In this document: piece by piece, positions 25,790 to 35,168 of the stretch
Numbering within the stretch: the first letter of the stretch is position 1
How the letters are laid out: each line of letters begins with the position of its first letter
Source: Cellvibrio japonicus Ueda107
GTDB taxonomy: Bacteria > Pseudomonadota > Gammaproteobacteria > Pseudomonadales > Cellvibrionaceae
DNA: 64,000 bases
Assembly (NCBI RefSeq): GCF_000019225.1
Contig: NC_010995.1
Location: 1,372,501 to 1,436,500, forward strand
Direction of reading: 5' to 3'
Made by a program: the position numbers and the translations under genes
Notes under the pieces: model-generated
The model's input: only the letters and a program-made list of their open reading frames with translations
Database searches by the model: none
Told to the model about the DNA's origin: nothing

Positions 25790-28700
25790 ATCCAACCATT
25801 GTTCTCGCCGGTTTGGCGATGGGATTGCTGTTACTGATCAGCGGATTATCCCTGCGCCATATAAAAAACAACCAGCAACAGGTTATTGGCGAACACCTGC
25901 AAGCCTCCCTCAATTCCGTAACCGAACAATTATTATTCTGGCAGCGCCAGCATCTGGGTGGACTGCGTATTATTATCCAGTCTCCTGTCGGGGCTCCGCT
26001 TATCCGGGAACAACTTCGTGCCGGAGTACCAGACAATACGCAGCGCAAGGCATTGCATGACTGGCTGTGGCCGATCCTTGATGGACAGCATATCGATGGC
26101 TTTTTCCTGGTGAATATGGAGCACTATTTAATTGATGCCAGTACCGAATCCTATATTGGGCGAAAGGTACAATTGGCGGAAACCCAATTAACGCTCAATA
26201 AAGCGCTTGCCCGACGCCCCAATATTTCCCATCCCGCTGCAGTACCCTATGCCATGGAGGGGCCCCGCGGCCACAAGCCTGCGGGGACTTTGATCCAGAA
26301 TATGTGTGCCCTGGTTGAAGAGGATGGGCAGCCATTGGGTTATGTGTGTTTGCGATTTAATTCACAAAGCAGTTTTTTTCCGTTGATCAGCAGTGGCCGT
26401 GTCGGTCAGAGCGGTGAGATTTATGCCATTGCCGCAAGCGGTAAATTAATCAGCCCCAGTCGGTTTAACAACACTGCGAATATCCACGTGAGCGAGCAGG
26501 GCGATGCAATCCAGGTGCGCGAACTCTATGCGCGTGAACCGGGTATCCATGGACAGCAGAGGCCGCTGACGCGCATGGCGGCAGCATTGATTGCGCGCAA
26601 TGATGTATCGCTGTTAATGGATTATCGCGACTATCGCGGGGTTGCTGTAGTGGGGGCGGGCCGTTGGCTGGAAGACCTGGATATGGGCATTATTGTTGAG
26701 CAGGATTTGGATGAGGCATTTGCTTCCTATACCGTTGCACGTAATTTGGTGATTGGTTTAAGCCTGAGTGCAATTACCCTGATTCTGTTGCTAACCCTTA
26801 GTGCCATGATTAATCGTCGGCGCCTTGCCAAGCGGGAGGGGCATTTTCGCTCCTTGTTAAACCATATTCCCGCACCCGTGTATATGTGTGCCCTGGATGG
26901 TACTTTGACTGTGGTTAATCCCGCATTTTGCGCGTTGGTCAATATTGTAAAAAGCGATTTGCTTGGGCAACCCTTGCGGGCTATGGCGGCTCCCCGTTGG
27001 TTATCGCCGTTGTTGTCAACCATGGAACGGGCGATTGCAAAAAGGGGCTTGAGTGATGTTCATCTGGTGCTGCGAACACCGACCGGTGAGCAAAAATATT
27101 TCCATGTGCTGCATTTCCCGGTGGTTTATGAAGCCAGTGGGGCGTATGAGGCCCTAGCCTGTTTTATTCTCGACGAAACCGAACGCCTGGTTGCCAATCA
27201 ACATATGGAGAATATCAACCAGCGTTTGGAACAATTGGTCGATGAGCGCACGGTTGAATTAATCCAGGCCAAGGAAGAGGCCCTGGCTGCGTCCCGTGCC
27301 AAGGCGGATTTCCTTGCCAACATGAGCCATGAAATCCGCACCCCCCTGAATGCCATTATCGGTTTGGCCCACGTAGCCCTGGCGATGGAGATGAATCCAA
27401 ACCTGCGCAATTATCTGCAGAAAATGCGCGCCTCGGGTGAACACTTGCTGGAAGTGATTAACGATATCCTGAATTTCTCCCGCCTCGAAGCGGGCAAGCT
27501 CAAACTGGATCAGGTGGAATTTGCCCTGGTGGATGTCATCCAGCGTGCAATTAATCTGGTGTCTGATAAAGCCGAGGCCAAGGGACTGTCATTGCAGGTA
27601 GAAATAGCACCGGAAATTAGCCCCTGGCTCAAAGGTGATCCGCTACGTCTGGGACAGATATTAATTAACCTCTGTGCCAACGCTGTGAAGTTTACGGATC
27701 AGGGGTGTATACAACTGCTTGTACAACAAAAAGCCCGTCGTGGAGATGCCATCAACCTGATCATTGACGTGCGCGATACGGGAATTGGGATTGCCCCCGG
27801 ATTGCTGGCCAGCCTTTTTCAGCCCTTCCACCAGGTGGACAATTCCAACACCCGCCGCTTTGAGGGCACAGGCTTGGGATTGGCGATTTGCAAAAGTCTG
27901 GCTGATTTAATGGATGCGCACTTGTCAGTTGAGAGTGAAATGGGAAAGGGGAGTTGTTTCCGGTTGGATATTTGGCTGGATGCTGCAGAGGGCCGCGGTC
28001 AGGCCAATGGCCTTGAGCGTGCACTGCTTTCCACACGGGAGCAGGAATGCGCACTGTGTGGTCGGGTATTGGTTGTAGAAGATAATTCACTCAATCAGGA
28101 GATTGCCCAGACATTACTGCAAACCTGGGGATGCGCAGTCACCCTGGCGGATAATGGCAGTGAAGCGCTGGCGCTGGCAGCACAGGCGCTGCCGGACCTG
28201 GTGCTAATGGACATACAACTGCCGGGCATGGACGGCCTGGAAACCAGCCGCCGCCTGCGCCAGTTACCGGGAGCCGCCAGGCTGCCCATTGTTGCCCTGA
28301 CTGCTAACGCCTTGCCCGGGGACCGTGAAGCCTATCTGGCGGCAGGTATGGATGATTACATCGCCAAGCCCATAGATCCCAGGCAATTGTATCTATTGCT
28401 GCAGCGCTGGCTAAGTCCGCGCCAGCCATCCCAACCTGACACAAGGCCTCATCAACAAGGCGCGTCGCCCTGGTTGATTCGCCCCGGGAGTGCGATTCCC
28501 CCTAATGCGGTAATGCCTGAGCCTGTACTTTCGCTCCCGGTGTTCAGCCTTGATACCTTTGCGGCATTGGAACAAGCCGGATTGGATACCCGGGGAGCCC
28601 TGGGGCGATTGATGAATAAATATGGTCTCTACTACAAGTTGCTGGTGCGCTTTGCCACAGAGCGTAACCAATTTCCTGCTGAGTTGACCCAGGCATTGGA

Positions 28701-28929
28701 TGAGGGCGATAACACGGCGGCACTCAATCAGGTGCACGGCCTGAAGTCATTGGCCGGTAGTCTGGGAATGCTCGAACTGGCAGGCATTGCTGCCGATTGT
28801 GAACAGCAATTAAATCAGGGGGCCCTCGCGCCGGATAGTCTGGATAAGTTGAGCATATTGCTGCGCGATATGGTGACCTTGATCAATGCCTGGTTACAGC
28901 AATTGGACGCTGTAGAATTGCCTGGCTGA
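25744..28929 (+). CDS. hybrid sensor histidine kinase with PAS, receiver and Hpt domains
   Basis: The 1061-residue protein has a membrane helix (about 18-37), a large periplasmic Cache-like sensor (about 40-330), a second helix (about 335-358), a PAS domain (about 370-485), a coiled coil and a HisKA domain with His529 (FLANMSHEIRTPLN). HATPase_c (DTGIGI, GTGLGLAI), a receiver domain with Asp823 (LVLMDIQLPGMDG) and a C-terminal Hpt domain with His998 (VHGLKSLAGSLGM) complete it. This is a full phosphorelay ending in Hpt. The overlapping REC-EAL gene is the obvious recipient, so a sensed signal would change c-di-GMP level. Ligand unknown. Confidence 0.94.
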   Translation: MQTTEHGDSRVFRALNPTIVLAGLAMGLLLLISGLSLRHIKNNQQQVIGEHLQASLNSVTEQLLFWQRQHLGGLRIIIQSPVGAPLIREQLRAGVPDNTQRKALHDWLWPILDGQHIDGFFLVNMEHYLIDASTESYIGRKVQLAETQLTLNKALARRPNISHPAAVPYAMEGPRGHKPAGTLIQNMCALVEEDGQPLGYVCLRFNSQSSFFPLISSGRVGQSGEIYAIAASGKLISPSRFNNTANIHVSEQGDAIQVRELYAREPGIHGQQRPLTRMAAALIARNDVSLLMDYRDYRGVAVVGAGRWLEDLDMGIIVEQDLDEAFASYTVARNLVIGLSLSAITLILLLTLSAMINRRRLAKREGHFRSLLNHIPAPVYMCALDGTLTVVNPAFCALVNIVKSDLLGQPLRAMAAPRWLSPLLSTMERAIAKRGLSDVHLVLRTPTGEQKYFHVLHFPVVYEASGAYEALACFILDETERLVANQHMENINQRLEQLVDERTVELIQAKEEALAASRAKADFLANMSHEIRTPLNAIIGLAHVALAMEMNPNLRNYLQKMRASGEHLLEVINDILNFSRLEAGKLKLDQVEFALVDVIQRAINLVSDKAEAKGLSLQVEIAPEISPWLKGDPLRLGQILINLCANAVKFTDQGCIQLLVQQKARRGDAINLIIDVRDTGIGIAPGLLASLFQPFHQVDNSNTRRFEGTGLGLAICKSLADLMDAHLSVESEMGKGSCFRLDIWLDAAEGRGQANGLERALLSTREQECALCGRVLVVEDNSLNQEIAQTLLQTWGCAVTLADNGSEALALAAQALPDLVLMDIQLPGMDGLETSRRLRQLPGAARLPIVALTANALPGDREAYLAAGMDDYIAKPIDPRQLYLLLQRWLSPRQPSQPDTRPHQQGASPWLIRPGSAIPPNAVMPEPVLSLPVFSLDTFAALEQAGLDTRGALGRLMNKYGLYYKLLVRFATERNQFPAELTQALDEGDNTAALNQVHGLKSLAGSLGMLELAGIAADCEQQLNQGALAPDSLDKLSILLRDMVTLINAWLQQLDAVELPG

Positions 28930-28960
28930 GCGCGGCGAGTGTAATGATTCGCCAACAGCC

Positions 28961-30544
28961 CTACAGCGGCTTCAAGGTTACAAAATTACTGTAAAGCCCG
29001 TTTTTGTCGAACGCCGCAATCTGAAATTCATAATTACCTTCCAGGTTATTCAGGCTGTATTGCACCTGCCAGGGATCCTCAATACTGATATAGGTGTAAT
29101 CTGCATCGCCTACTTTGCGATAGCGCAGTTCGTAACCTCCCAGTTCTGTGACATCCAGATAGTCCCCATTTTCACGATAGACCGGCACCTCCCAGCGAAA
29201 AATGGCTTGTCCTTGAACACTGCTGCTTGATGTCGAAGAAGATGTTTGGGTATTGGAGGGGGCGGATGAACTACTACTGGATGACACAGAAGAGGCACTG
29301 GAGGAAATAATGGCTGGTGCCGATGAGCTGCTGGATGAGATATTGGCCGTGCTGGAAGAACTGGATGAATTGGTGGTGGTGTTCGAAGGCAATGCGGCGG
29401 TGGAACTACCATCCAGGGTTTCCACTTTAAACCAGTTGATATTAAAGCCCGATCCACGCGCGAGAATATTGATACCAAATTTGTGGGTTCCGGCGGGTAA
29501 CTGCACCTGGCGAGTTACATCGACCCATTTTTGGCTTCCGCCGGTTGCTGGCACAGGTACTAGATCGTATTGGGTGCTGCCGTCTGCCTCCTGGAACGCA
29601 AAGCTGCCACCACCACTGGTGCTGGCCACGCGATAGGTAATTTTGTAGGTGCCGGTTGCGGGGATATCCACCAGGGTGTTGGCATAAGTCATCCAGTCGG
29701 CATCGTGCAGCCAGCCCACGTTCAAGCCACCGCCGGTATCGCTGGTTTTTTCAGTTTGCACACCATACATGGTGTCGTAACTTTCAGCTTCAATTTTGGT
29801 GGGAAGTGGCAAGCCTTTTACATCCAGTTTGAACCAGTTGATGTTGAAGCCGACACCGCGATTCACAATGGTAATTCCAAAGGCGTGTTCACCCGCTGGT
29901 AGGTAAATCGTTTTTTCGACATCAACCCATTTTTGGGAGCCACCGGTATTGGGGACTTCAACAACGCCGTATTGCTTACTGCCATCGGCGGAGTGAAATG
30001 CAAAACTGCCGCCCGCCCCTGCACTGGCAAGCCGGAAGACTACTTTGTAATTGCCGCTGATTGGCGCGTTAATGACGGTATCGGAATAGGACATCCAGTC
30101 GTTGGCATGTACCCAACCAACATTTAAACCACCGCCGGTATCGCTGGTCTTTTCCGTTTGAATGCCATACATGGCAGTGTAGTTTTCGGCTTCGATTTGC
30201 AGAGGCAGCGAGTAGCTGGTTTTATTATTGGTGGGAGTGATTTGTGCGGCAGCGCCGGAACCCAGGGTCATCAGTGGCGCACAGAGTGTCATTGCCAGGG
30301 TCATTTTGCGCAGGATTCTCTGCCAGTTGAGGCTGCGTTTTAATTGCAGGCGAGTAATAAAGCCCAAGCCAATTAATACTTCCCCCAGTTGTGTCGCCTC
30401 TATTTGCGACGCTGTCGGCGTAAAGCCTTCGAGGGCTTTGCGCATCTCCTTTTGTTTACGGATGGCAATGTCCAACTGTTCCCTGGTGATAATTCCCTTA
30501 TCAATCAGGATGTCACCAATTTTCACGGTGCTGTTCTTATCCAT
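28961..30544 (-). CDS. MshEN-like domain fused to exported tandem CBM6 protein with polyserine linker and Fn3-like end
   Basis: The 527-residue protein begins with two 24-residue repeats, KIGDILIDKG...Q (8-31) and QLGEVLIGLG...Q (52-75), matching the MshEN/T2SSE_N c-di-GMP-binding motif pattern. A hydrophobic signal-like segment ending AAA (about 81-100) follows. Then come two CBM6-like modules (about 113-242 and 247-375, each with the pattern TEKTSDTGGGLNVGW), a serine-rich linker (about 380-445) and an Fn3-like domain. The N terminus would be cytoplasmic and the carbohydrate-binding part exported. The start has an excellent GAGGAGG site. It converges on the c-di-GMP signalling operon. The domain calls come from motif reading; c-di-GMP gating is inference. 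Confidence 0.82.
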   Translation of the reverse strand: MDKNSTVKIGDILIDKGIITREQLDIAIRKQKEMRKALEGFTPTASQIEATQLGEVLIGLGFITRLQLKRSLNWQRILRKMTLAMTLCAPLMTLGSGAAAQITPTNNKTSYSLPLQIEAENYTAMYGIQTEKTSDTGGGLNVGWVHANDWMSYSDTVINAPISGNYKVVFRLASAGAGGSFAFHSADGSKQYGVVEVPNTGGSQKWVDVEKTIYLPAGEHAFGITIVNRGVGFNINWFKLDVKGLPLPTKIEAESYDTMYGVQTEKTSDTGGGLNVGWLHDADWMTYANTLVDIPATGTYKITYRVASTSGGGSFAFQEADGSTQYDLVPVPATGGSQKWVDVTRQVQLPAGTHKFGINILARGSGFNINWFKVETLDGSSTAALPSNTTTNSSSSSSTANISSSSSSAPAIISSSASSVSSSSSSSAPSNTQTSSSTSSSSVQGQAIFRWEVPVYRENGDYLDVTELGGYELRYRKVGDADYTYISIEDPWQVQYSLNNLEGNYEFQIAAFDKNGLYSNFVTLKPL

Positions 30545-30869
30545 TGCAAAAACCTCCTCAATAACAGCGAGTCCATGCCAAATAATCTATGAGAAAAAGT
30601 GAGATAGCTGCATATGATCGCAAGCCGCGGCAGCAAACCAAACTAAGTCTAGAAGATATTGAATTCCCTGGGTGAATAAGGCGAAAAATAATTACGCTAA
30701 CTGCTAATTTTTAGGAATAGTAAAAATTCGATTTATATTCTCCGCGCCAATTGGTTAAAAATTGACGCTATAAAAATGACGAAAAAAAGCAAAGTAACTA
30801 AAAAAAAATTTCTAATGAACAAATTTTATTCTTTCGTGCAGCTTGTGCAAGCTATAGGCAGTGTGCGAT
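30545..30869. other. AT-rich intergenic region
   Basis: About 325 bp lie between the start of the CBM6 protein gene and the end of the MocR gene. The stretch is AT-rich and must hold the promoter of the CBM6 gene. I can only name the GAGGAGG ribosome site next to the start; no gene and no clear hairpin is visible. Confidence 0.4.
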
Positions 30870-32273
30870 TTACAACAGTGATGCCAGTGCTTTCAAACCC
30901 TGTTCCAAACGCTCATCCCATTGGCGTGCACAGGAAATGCGCATGAAATGGCGATATTTTCCGGTGGCCGAAAACAGCGGGCCCGGCGCAATACTGACGC
31001 CTTTTTGCAGTGCACGCTGTGCGAGGTCAATGCTATCGACATCTTCGGGCAATTCGACCCAAAGTACAAAACCGCCCTGGGGTTGGGTCATGCGGGTCTC
31101 GGCAGGAAAGTAGCGCGTAATGGCTTCGCTCATACGCGCTACGGCACTGGCGTAGGTTAGGCGTATTTCGCGCAAATAGCGCTCGTAGCGGCCGCTTTCC
31201 AATAAATCCGCAACGGCCAATTGGGGCAGGCTGGCCGTGGCTATGCTGCTGACATATTTCAGCTGTTCAATGCGCCGGTGATGGCGACCACCGAGAATCC
31301 AGCCCACGCGCATACCGGGTGAGAGTGTTTTGGAGAAGGAGCCGCAACTGATGATATCGCTATTGGGGGAAAGTCCTTTACACAGCGACGGCCGCCGCAC
31401 CTGGAATCCCAGGTCGCCATAGACATCATCTTCAATCAGGGTAACGCCGCGAGCATCGAGTAAATCGATCAGGGTGCGCTTGTGGGGATCAGACATGCAA
31501 TAACCGATAGGGTTACTGAAGTTAGGTACCAGTACACAAGCTTTGATGGGCCAGCGATCCAGCGCAAATCCCAGGGTATCGACTGAGATACCCCGCTCCG
31601 GGTGAGAGGGTATCTCGACCGCTTTCAGGTTCAGGCTTTCCAGCACATGCCAGAGCCCGTAAAACGCCGGTGATTCTATGGCGACGGTATCGCCTGCCTG
31701 GGTGACTGCACGCAACGCCAGCATCAGCGCTTCCTGGCAGCCATTGGTAATTACCACCTCATGGGGCGATAACTGGCAACCGGCCTCTGCCAGGCGCCGT
31801 GCGATTTGCCGGCGCAACTCGGGAGCACCGGGGGGCATCATATAGTTGGCAACTGTGTGTCGTTGCTCGCGCAGTACCCGGCCAATAGCTCGCTCTACAT
31901 CCCGGGTTGGCAGGAAACGAACCTCAGGTACTGCCGCTCCCAATTGCAATATGCCCGGTTCGTTAGCTGCTTTGATCATGGCCATTGCCAATTCCTGGCC
32001 GCTGATCTCGCAGGGACCTGTAGCACTGGTTTCAACCGGGGTATCAATACTGCGTGTCTGAGCCCAGGGGCGCACGTAAAACCCGGAGCGATCGCGCACA
32101 TCGAGAAACCCCTTGTCTTCCAGTTGCCGATAGGCAGCCACCGCCGTGGCAACACTCACACCGCGCTGTTCGCTCAGGCTGCGTACACCGGGCAAACGCT
32201 CCCCGGCACGGTAGAGTCCGGCGTATATTTGCTCAACCAATTCATCGGCCAGTTGCTGGTAGCGGTAGTTCAT
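30870..32273 (-). CDS. MocR-family regulator (GntR helix-turn-helix plus aminotransferase-like domain)
   Basis: The 467-residue protein has an N-terminal GntR winged helix (MNYRYQQLADELVEQIYAG, LPGVRSLSEQRGVSVATAVAAYRQLEDKGF). A class I aminotransferase domain follows, with the PLP lysine in SFSKTLSPG and other fold landmarks (GCQEALMLAL, NFSNPIGYCM, EDDVYGDL). MocR proteins sense PLP or amino-acid adducts and regulate a divergent gene. Here that gene encodes a LysE-type exporter, and repeated ATCTGTA boxes lie between the two. The regulated metabolite is not deducible. Confidence 0.94.
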   Translation of the reverse strand: MNYRYQQLADELVEQIYAGLYRAGERLPGVRSLSEQRGVSVATAVAAYRQLEDKGFLDVRDRSGFYVRPWAQTRSIDTPVETSATGPCEISGQELAMAMIKAANEPGILQLGAAVPEVRFLPTRDVERAIGRVLREQRHTVANYMMPPGAPELRRQIARRLAEAGCQLSPHEVVITNGCQEALMLALRAVTQAGDTVAIESPAFYGLWHVLESLNLKAVEIPSHPERGISVDTLGFALDRWPIKACVLVPNFSNPIGYCMSDPHKRTLIDLLDARGVTLIEDDVYGDLGFQVRRPSLCKGLSPNSDIISCGSFSKTLSPGMRVGWILGGRHHRRIEQLKYVSSIATASLPQLAVADLLESGRYERYLREIRLTYASAVARMSEAITRYFPAETRMTQPQGGFVLWVELPEDVDSIDLAQRALQKGVSIAPGPLFSATGKYRHFMRISCARQWDERLEQGLKALASLL

Positions 32274-32285
32274 GGATTGCCTGCT

Positions 32286-32483
32286 ATCTGTATCTTGGAT
32301 ATGGATATATAAATAATCTGTACCATAGCTGGAGCTGTGGCGGCAATAGACTTCAAAAAATAAATAACTTATTGATTATTAAACAATAAAAAACAGTACA
32401 GATTGAAAAAGTGGCATAGGTACAGTTTTTATAGAAGTTTATCTGTATCTATTAAAAACATTTTTTCTGAATCTGTATCTATT
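32286..32483. promoter_or_regulatory. repeated ATCTGTA(TCT) boxes between mocR and lysE
   Basis: The 265-bp divergent region holds direct copies of ATCTGTATCTATT at 32441-32453 and 32471-32483, exactly 30 bp apart (about three helical turns). Further partial copies lie at 32286-32295 and 32316-32324, and an inverted copy (CAGTACAGAT) near 32394. MocR operators are typically such spaced direct repeats, so this is the likely binding region of the adjacent regulator. Confidence 0.6.
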
Positions 32484-32538
32484 GTGCTGTGTACACATAG
32501 ACTGGGAGTTCCATCCTATCCCTGTGCAGAGAAATACC

Positions 32539-33135
32539 ATGCTTGAAACCGCCTCCCTCCTGATGTTGGTCAGCTATGCGACGGTGATGAGTATCACCCC
32601 CGGTCCCAATAACCTGTTGCTAATGTCATCCGGCCTGCTCTTTGGCTTGCGCCGCACAGGTTGGCACATGGCAGGTATTACCCTGGGGGTCGTGGCGCTT
32701 ATCGGGTCGGTGGGGGCAGGGCTGGGGGTTCTCTTCGCCTGGGAGCCGCGTTTGCAATGGGTACTCAAAATACTGGGCAGCCTTTACATGCTGTGGCTGG
32801 CTGCCAGGTTGTGGCACACCGATAATCTGGGGGAGGTAGCAGCGGTGAGTCCGGTTCGTTTTTGGGAGGCATGGGGATTTCAATTTATCAATCCCAAGGC
32901 CTGGTTAATGGCTACCACGGTTGTGGCGGTGTTTGTTCCGGATGGGCAGGGATACTGGTGGCGTTTGCTGCAGGTGAGTGCGATTTTTGGTGTAGTGGGG
33001 GCTCCCTGTATTTTTGTGTGGGCGGCCTCCGGCGCCGGTCTGCGGGCCTGGTTGGGTAGCCCTTGTGTTTTGTTGTGGGTTAATCGGGTGATGGCTGCGT
33101 TGGCAGCCATGACTGCGGGGTTATTTTGGGGGTGA
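32539..33135 (+). CDS. LysE/RhtB-family amino-acid exporter
   Basis: The 198-residue inner-membrane protein has six hydrophobic segments and the family signature TPGPNNLLLMSSG near the N terminus. LysE/RhtB proteins export amino acids or derivatives. The ATG at 32539 gives the typical short N terminus; an upstream ATG would add 19 atypical residues. It is divergent from the MocR gene, which probably controls it through the repeat boxes just upstream. Confidence 0.9.
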   Translation: MLETASLLMLVSYATVMSITPGPNNLLLMSSGLLFGLRRTGWHMAGITLGVVALIGSVGAGLGVLFAWEPRLQWVLKILGSLYMLWLAARLWHTDNLGEVAAVSPVRFWEAWGFQFINPKAWLMATTVVAVFVPDGQGYWWRLLQVSAIFGVVGAPCIFVWAASGAGLRAWLGSPCVLLWVNRVMAALAAMTAGLFWG

Positions 33136-33202
33136 TGGTATTCATGGTGCGGGCATTATATTCGCCGGGAAATCATAAGGCCCGCCCAGGGTGGAGCCGG
33201 GA

Positions 33203-34054
33203 TTAATTAGGTGTTTCGCCCGGCAACATCACCATCCAGCCAACACCAAACTGATCTGTGACCTGCCCATACAGCGGTGACCAGAAGGTTTGCATCAAGG
33301 GCATATCAACCTTGCCGCCCTGGCTGGCCAGGGCGGCAAAAATACGCTCAGCTTCATCGCGGGCAGGCACTGTAAGCGCCAAGCGGAAACCGCTAAAACT
33401 GGAGGCATCGTTACAGCCGTCCGATGCAAAAATGGCAATATTGCCAATACCGATTTCAGCGTGCATGACCTTGTTTTCAAAGCCGGCTTGCAACGTGCCT
33501 TCGGGCATGGGCTCGGGACTTTCGTTAAAGCGAATCAGGAATTTCACCTGCGCACCCAAATGCTGCTGGTAGAAATGAATAGCCTCGTCGCAGCGGCCGG
33601 AGAAAAACAGGTAGTTGTTCACTTTTACTTTTTGCATGGCAATTGCCTGGCGCAGGGCATCCTCCTGTTCGCGCACTTTGCCATCCGGGTCCATTTCTGC
33701 AAAATCGTCCATTGTGTAAAAAGTACGTATCTCGATATCGGACTCTTCCTCCATGGGGTTCGGGCATTGCTTTACCCATTCCAGAGCTTCTTCCAGGGAG
33801 CTGACATTCCAGATCCAATAACCGGCAATCAGTTCATGGGTTTCGATAAAGGGGCCGGTGGTGACTATGCGTTCATCGCCGCGAAACCTGACCCTGATGC
33901 CCTCGCTGCTCGGTTTTAAGCCATCGCCGGATTCCATAATGCCAGCCTTGACTAACTCCTCATTAAAGTTGCCCATGGCAGTTAACAGGGCCTCGCTGGG
34001 CATTTTGCCCGCTTCGGAACTGGGGGATGCTTTCACGATAACCATAACTTTCAT
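33203..34054 (-). CDS. YCII-domain and VOC (PhnB-like) fusion protein
   Basis: The 283-residue protein joins an N-terminal YCII-related domain (MKVMVIVKASPSSEAG, VTTGPFIETHELIAGYWIWNVSSLEEALEWVKQCP) to a C-terminal glyoxalase/VOC domain of the PhnB type (LFFSGRCDEAIHFYQQHLGAQVKF, GIGNIAIFASDG, DQFGVGWMVML). Two adjacent ATGs are possible; the second (34054) has the better spacing from AGGAG. Such fusions often accompany ECF sigma factors, but none is adjacent here. Enzymatic function is unknown. Confidence 0.88.
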   Translation of the reverse strand: MKVMVIVKASPSSEAGKMPSEALLTAMGNFNEELVKAGIMESGDGLKPSSEGIRVRFRGDERIVTTGPFIETHELIAGYWIWNVSSLEEALEWVKQCPNPMEEESDIEIRTFYTMDDFAEMDPDGKVREQEDALRQAIAMQKVKVNNYLFFSGRCDEAIHFYQQHLGAQVKFLIRFNESPEPMPEGTLQAGFENKVMHAEIGIGNIAIFASDGCNDASSFSGFRLALTVPARDEAERIFAALASQGGKVDMPLMQTFWSPLYGQVTDQFGVGWMVMLPGETPN

Positions 34055-34343
34055 CATTTTTCTCCTTTGTTGGGGATGGGGAGTGTTGTGGGGTGTTCAT
34101 ACTATCGAGTCGTTGCAAGCCTAGTCGTTGCAGCAAAGGATAAATCGACAACACTCCATTAATTTTTTAAGAAAAGTGCCATGGGGTAAAAATGTATTGT
34201 TTCCCCTCCCGGGATTTGTCAGGGCTGTCATGGGAACACCTGGTTTAAATGTTATTGATTATTAATTGTATTTGATATTGAATTTCATTCGTGGTAATTT
34301 CCCGCTTGTTGGCATATTAATCATCAAGACGGGGAACTGTCCC

Positions 34344-35147
34344 ATGAACAATCTCTTTAGACTTTCACTCCTGGTGTTATCGCTGTTTTCTATAGTTTCA
34401 ATACCAGCCCAAGCCCATACCCCCTACCTGGCACCTGCAAGTTTTGAACCTCTGCGTGAAGGCTGGGTTACCCTTGACGCCTCTTTCGCTGAAGAATTTT
34501 TCGTACCTGAAGTGGTATTTGATAATAGTGAATATGCGGTCCGGGATGCAGAAGGCAGGTGGGGTAAGCCTGCTACAGTGCAATTGTTCAAGACCCGTGC
34601 GGTCATTGAACATCAGTTGGATCAGAAAGGTACTTATCGTTTTAGCACGGGTGTTCGGCACGGAGCCGTATTTCGTCTGTATGAATTGAACGGGGAGCGC
34701 CGCGGAACTCGCGATCCTAATGAAACCCTGCCTAAAGGGGCGAAACTCCTTGACCATTTCCAATCCGTTACATTGGCAGAAGCCTACATCACCCTGAAAA
34801 CCCCCACGCAAGCGGCATTGAAACCTTATAACAACGGCTTGGAAGTAGTGCCGACAACACACCCCAATGATGTGTATCACGGTGAAGATTTCCGTGTACA
34901 AGTGTTGTTTGATGGTAAGCCACTGGCCGGGCAGGAGTTGCATGTCTTTATTGCCAATGATGGGCAAAGCGATGAAAAACCTGCGCTTGTAGCCAAGACT
35001 GATCAGCAAGGGTTTACTGACCTGAAATTGCCTCGCGTCGCGGTGTACTTACTGCAGACCCGCTATCGTCATGCTGCACCAAAAGAAGCTCCCGCGCCCA
35101 ATTACAGTTACACCTATACACTGGTGTTTAATGTGGCTGAACAATAA
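34344..35147 (+). CDS. DUF4198 periplasmic protein, probably metal-uptake related
   Basis: The 267-residue protein has a signal peptide (MNNLFRLSLLVLSLFSIVSIPAQA, cleaved before HTPYLAP). The DUF4198 pattern follows: HTPYLAPASFEP near the N terminus, a beta-rich middle and YSYTYTLVFNV at the end. DUF4198 proteins often sit beside metal transporters or TonB receptors. The start at 34344 is the ATG directly before the signal peptide. It is followed 21 bp later by an EF-hand lipoprotein gene and then a TonB receptor, suggesting one uptake function. Confidence 0.83.
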   Translation: MNNLFRLSLLVLSLFSIVSIPAQAHTPYLAPASFEPLREGWVTLDASFAEEFFVPEVVFDNSEYAVRDAEGRWGKPATVQLFKTRAVIEHQLDQKGTYRFSTGVRHGAVFRLYELNGERRGTRDPNETLPKGAKLLDHFQSVTLAEAYITLKTPTQAALKPYNNGLEVVPTTHPNDVYHGEDFRVQVLFDGKPLAGQELHVFIANDGQSDEKPALVAKTDQQGFTDLKLPRVAVYLLQTRYRHAAPKEAPAPNYSYTYTLVFNVAEQ

Positions 35148-35168
35148 TTCATGTGGAAATCGCAAGCT

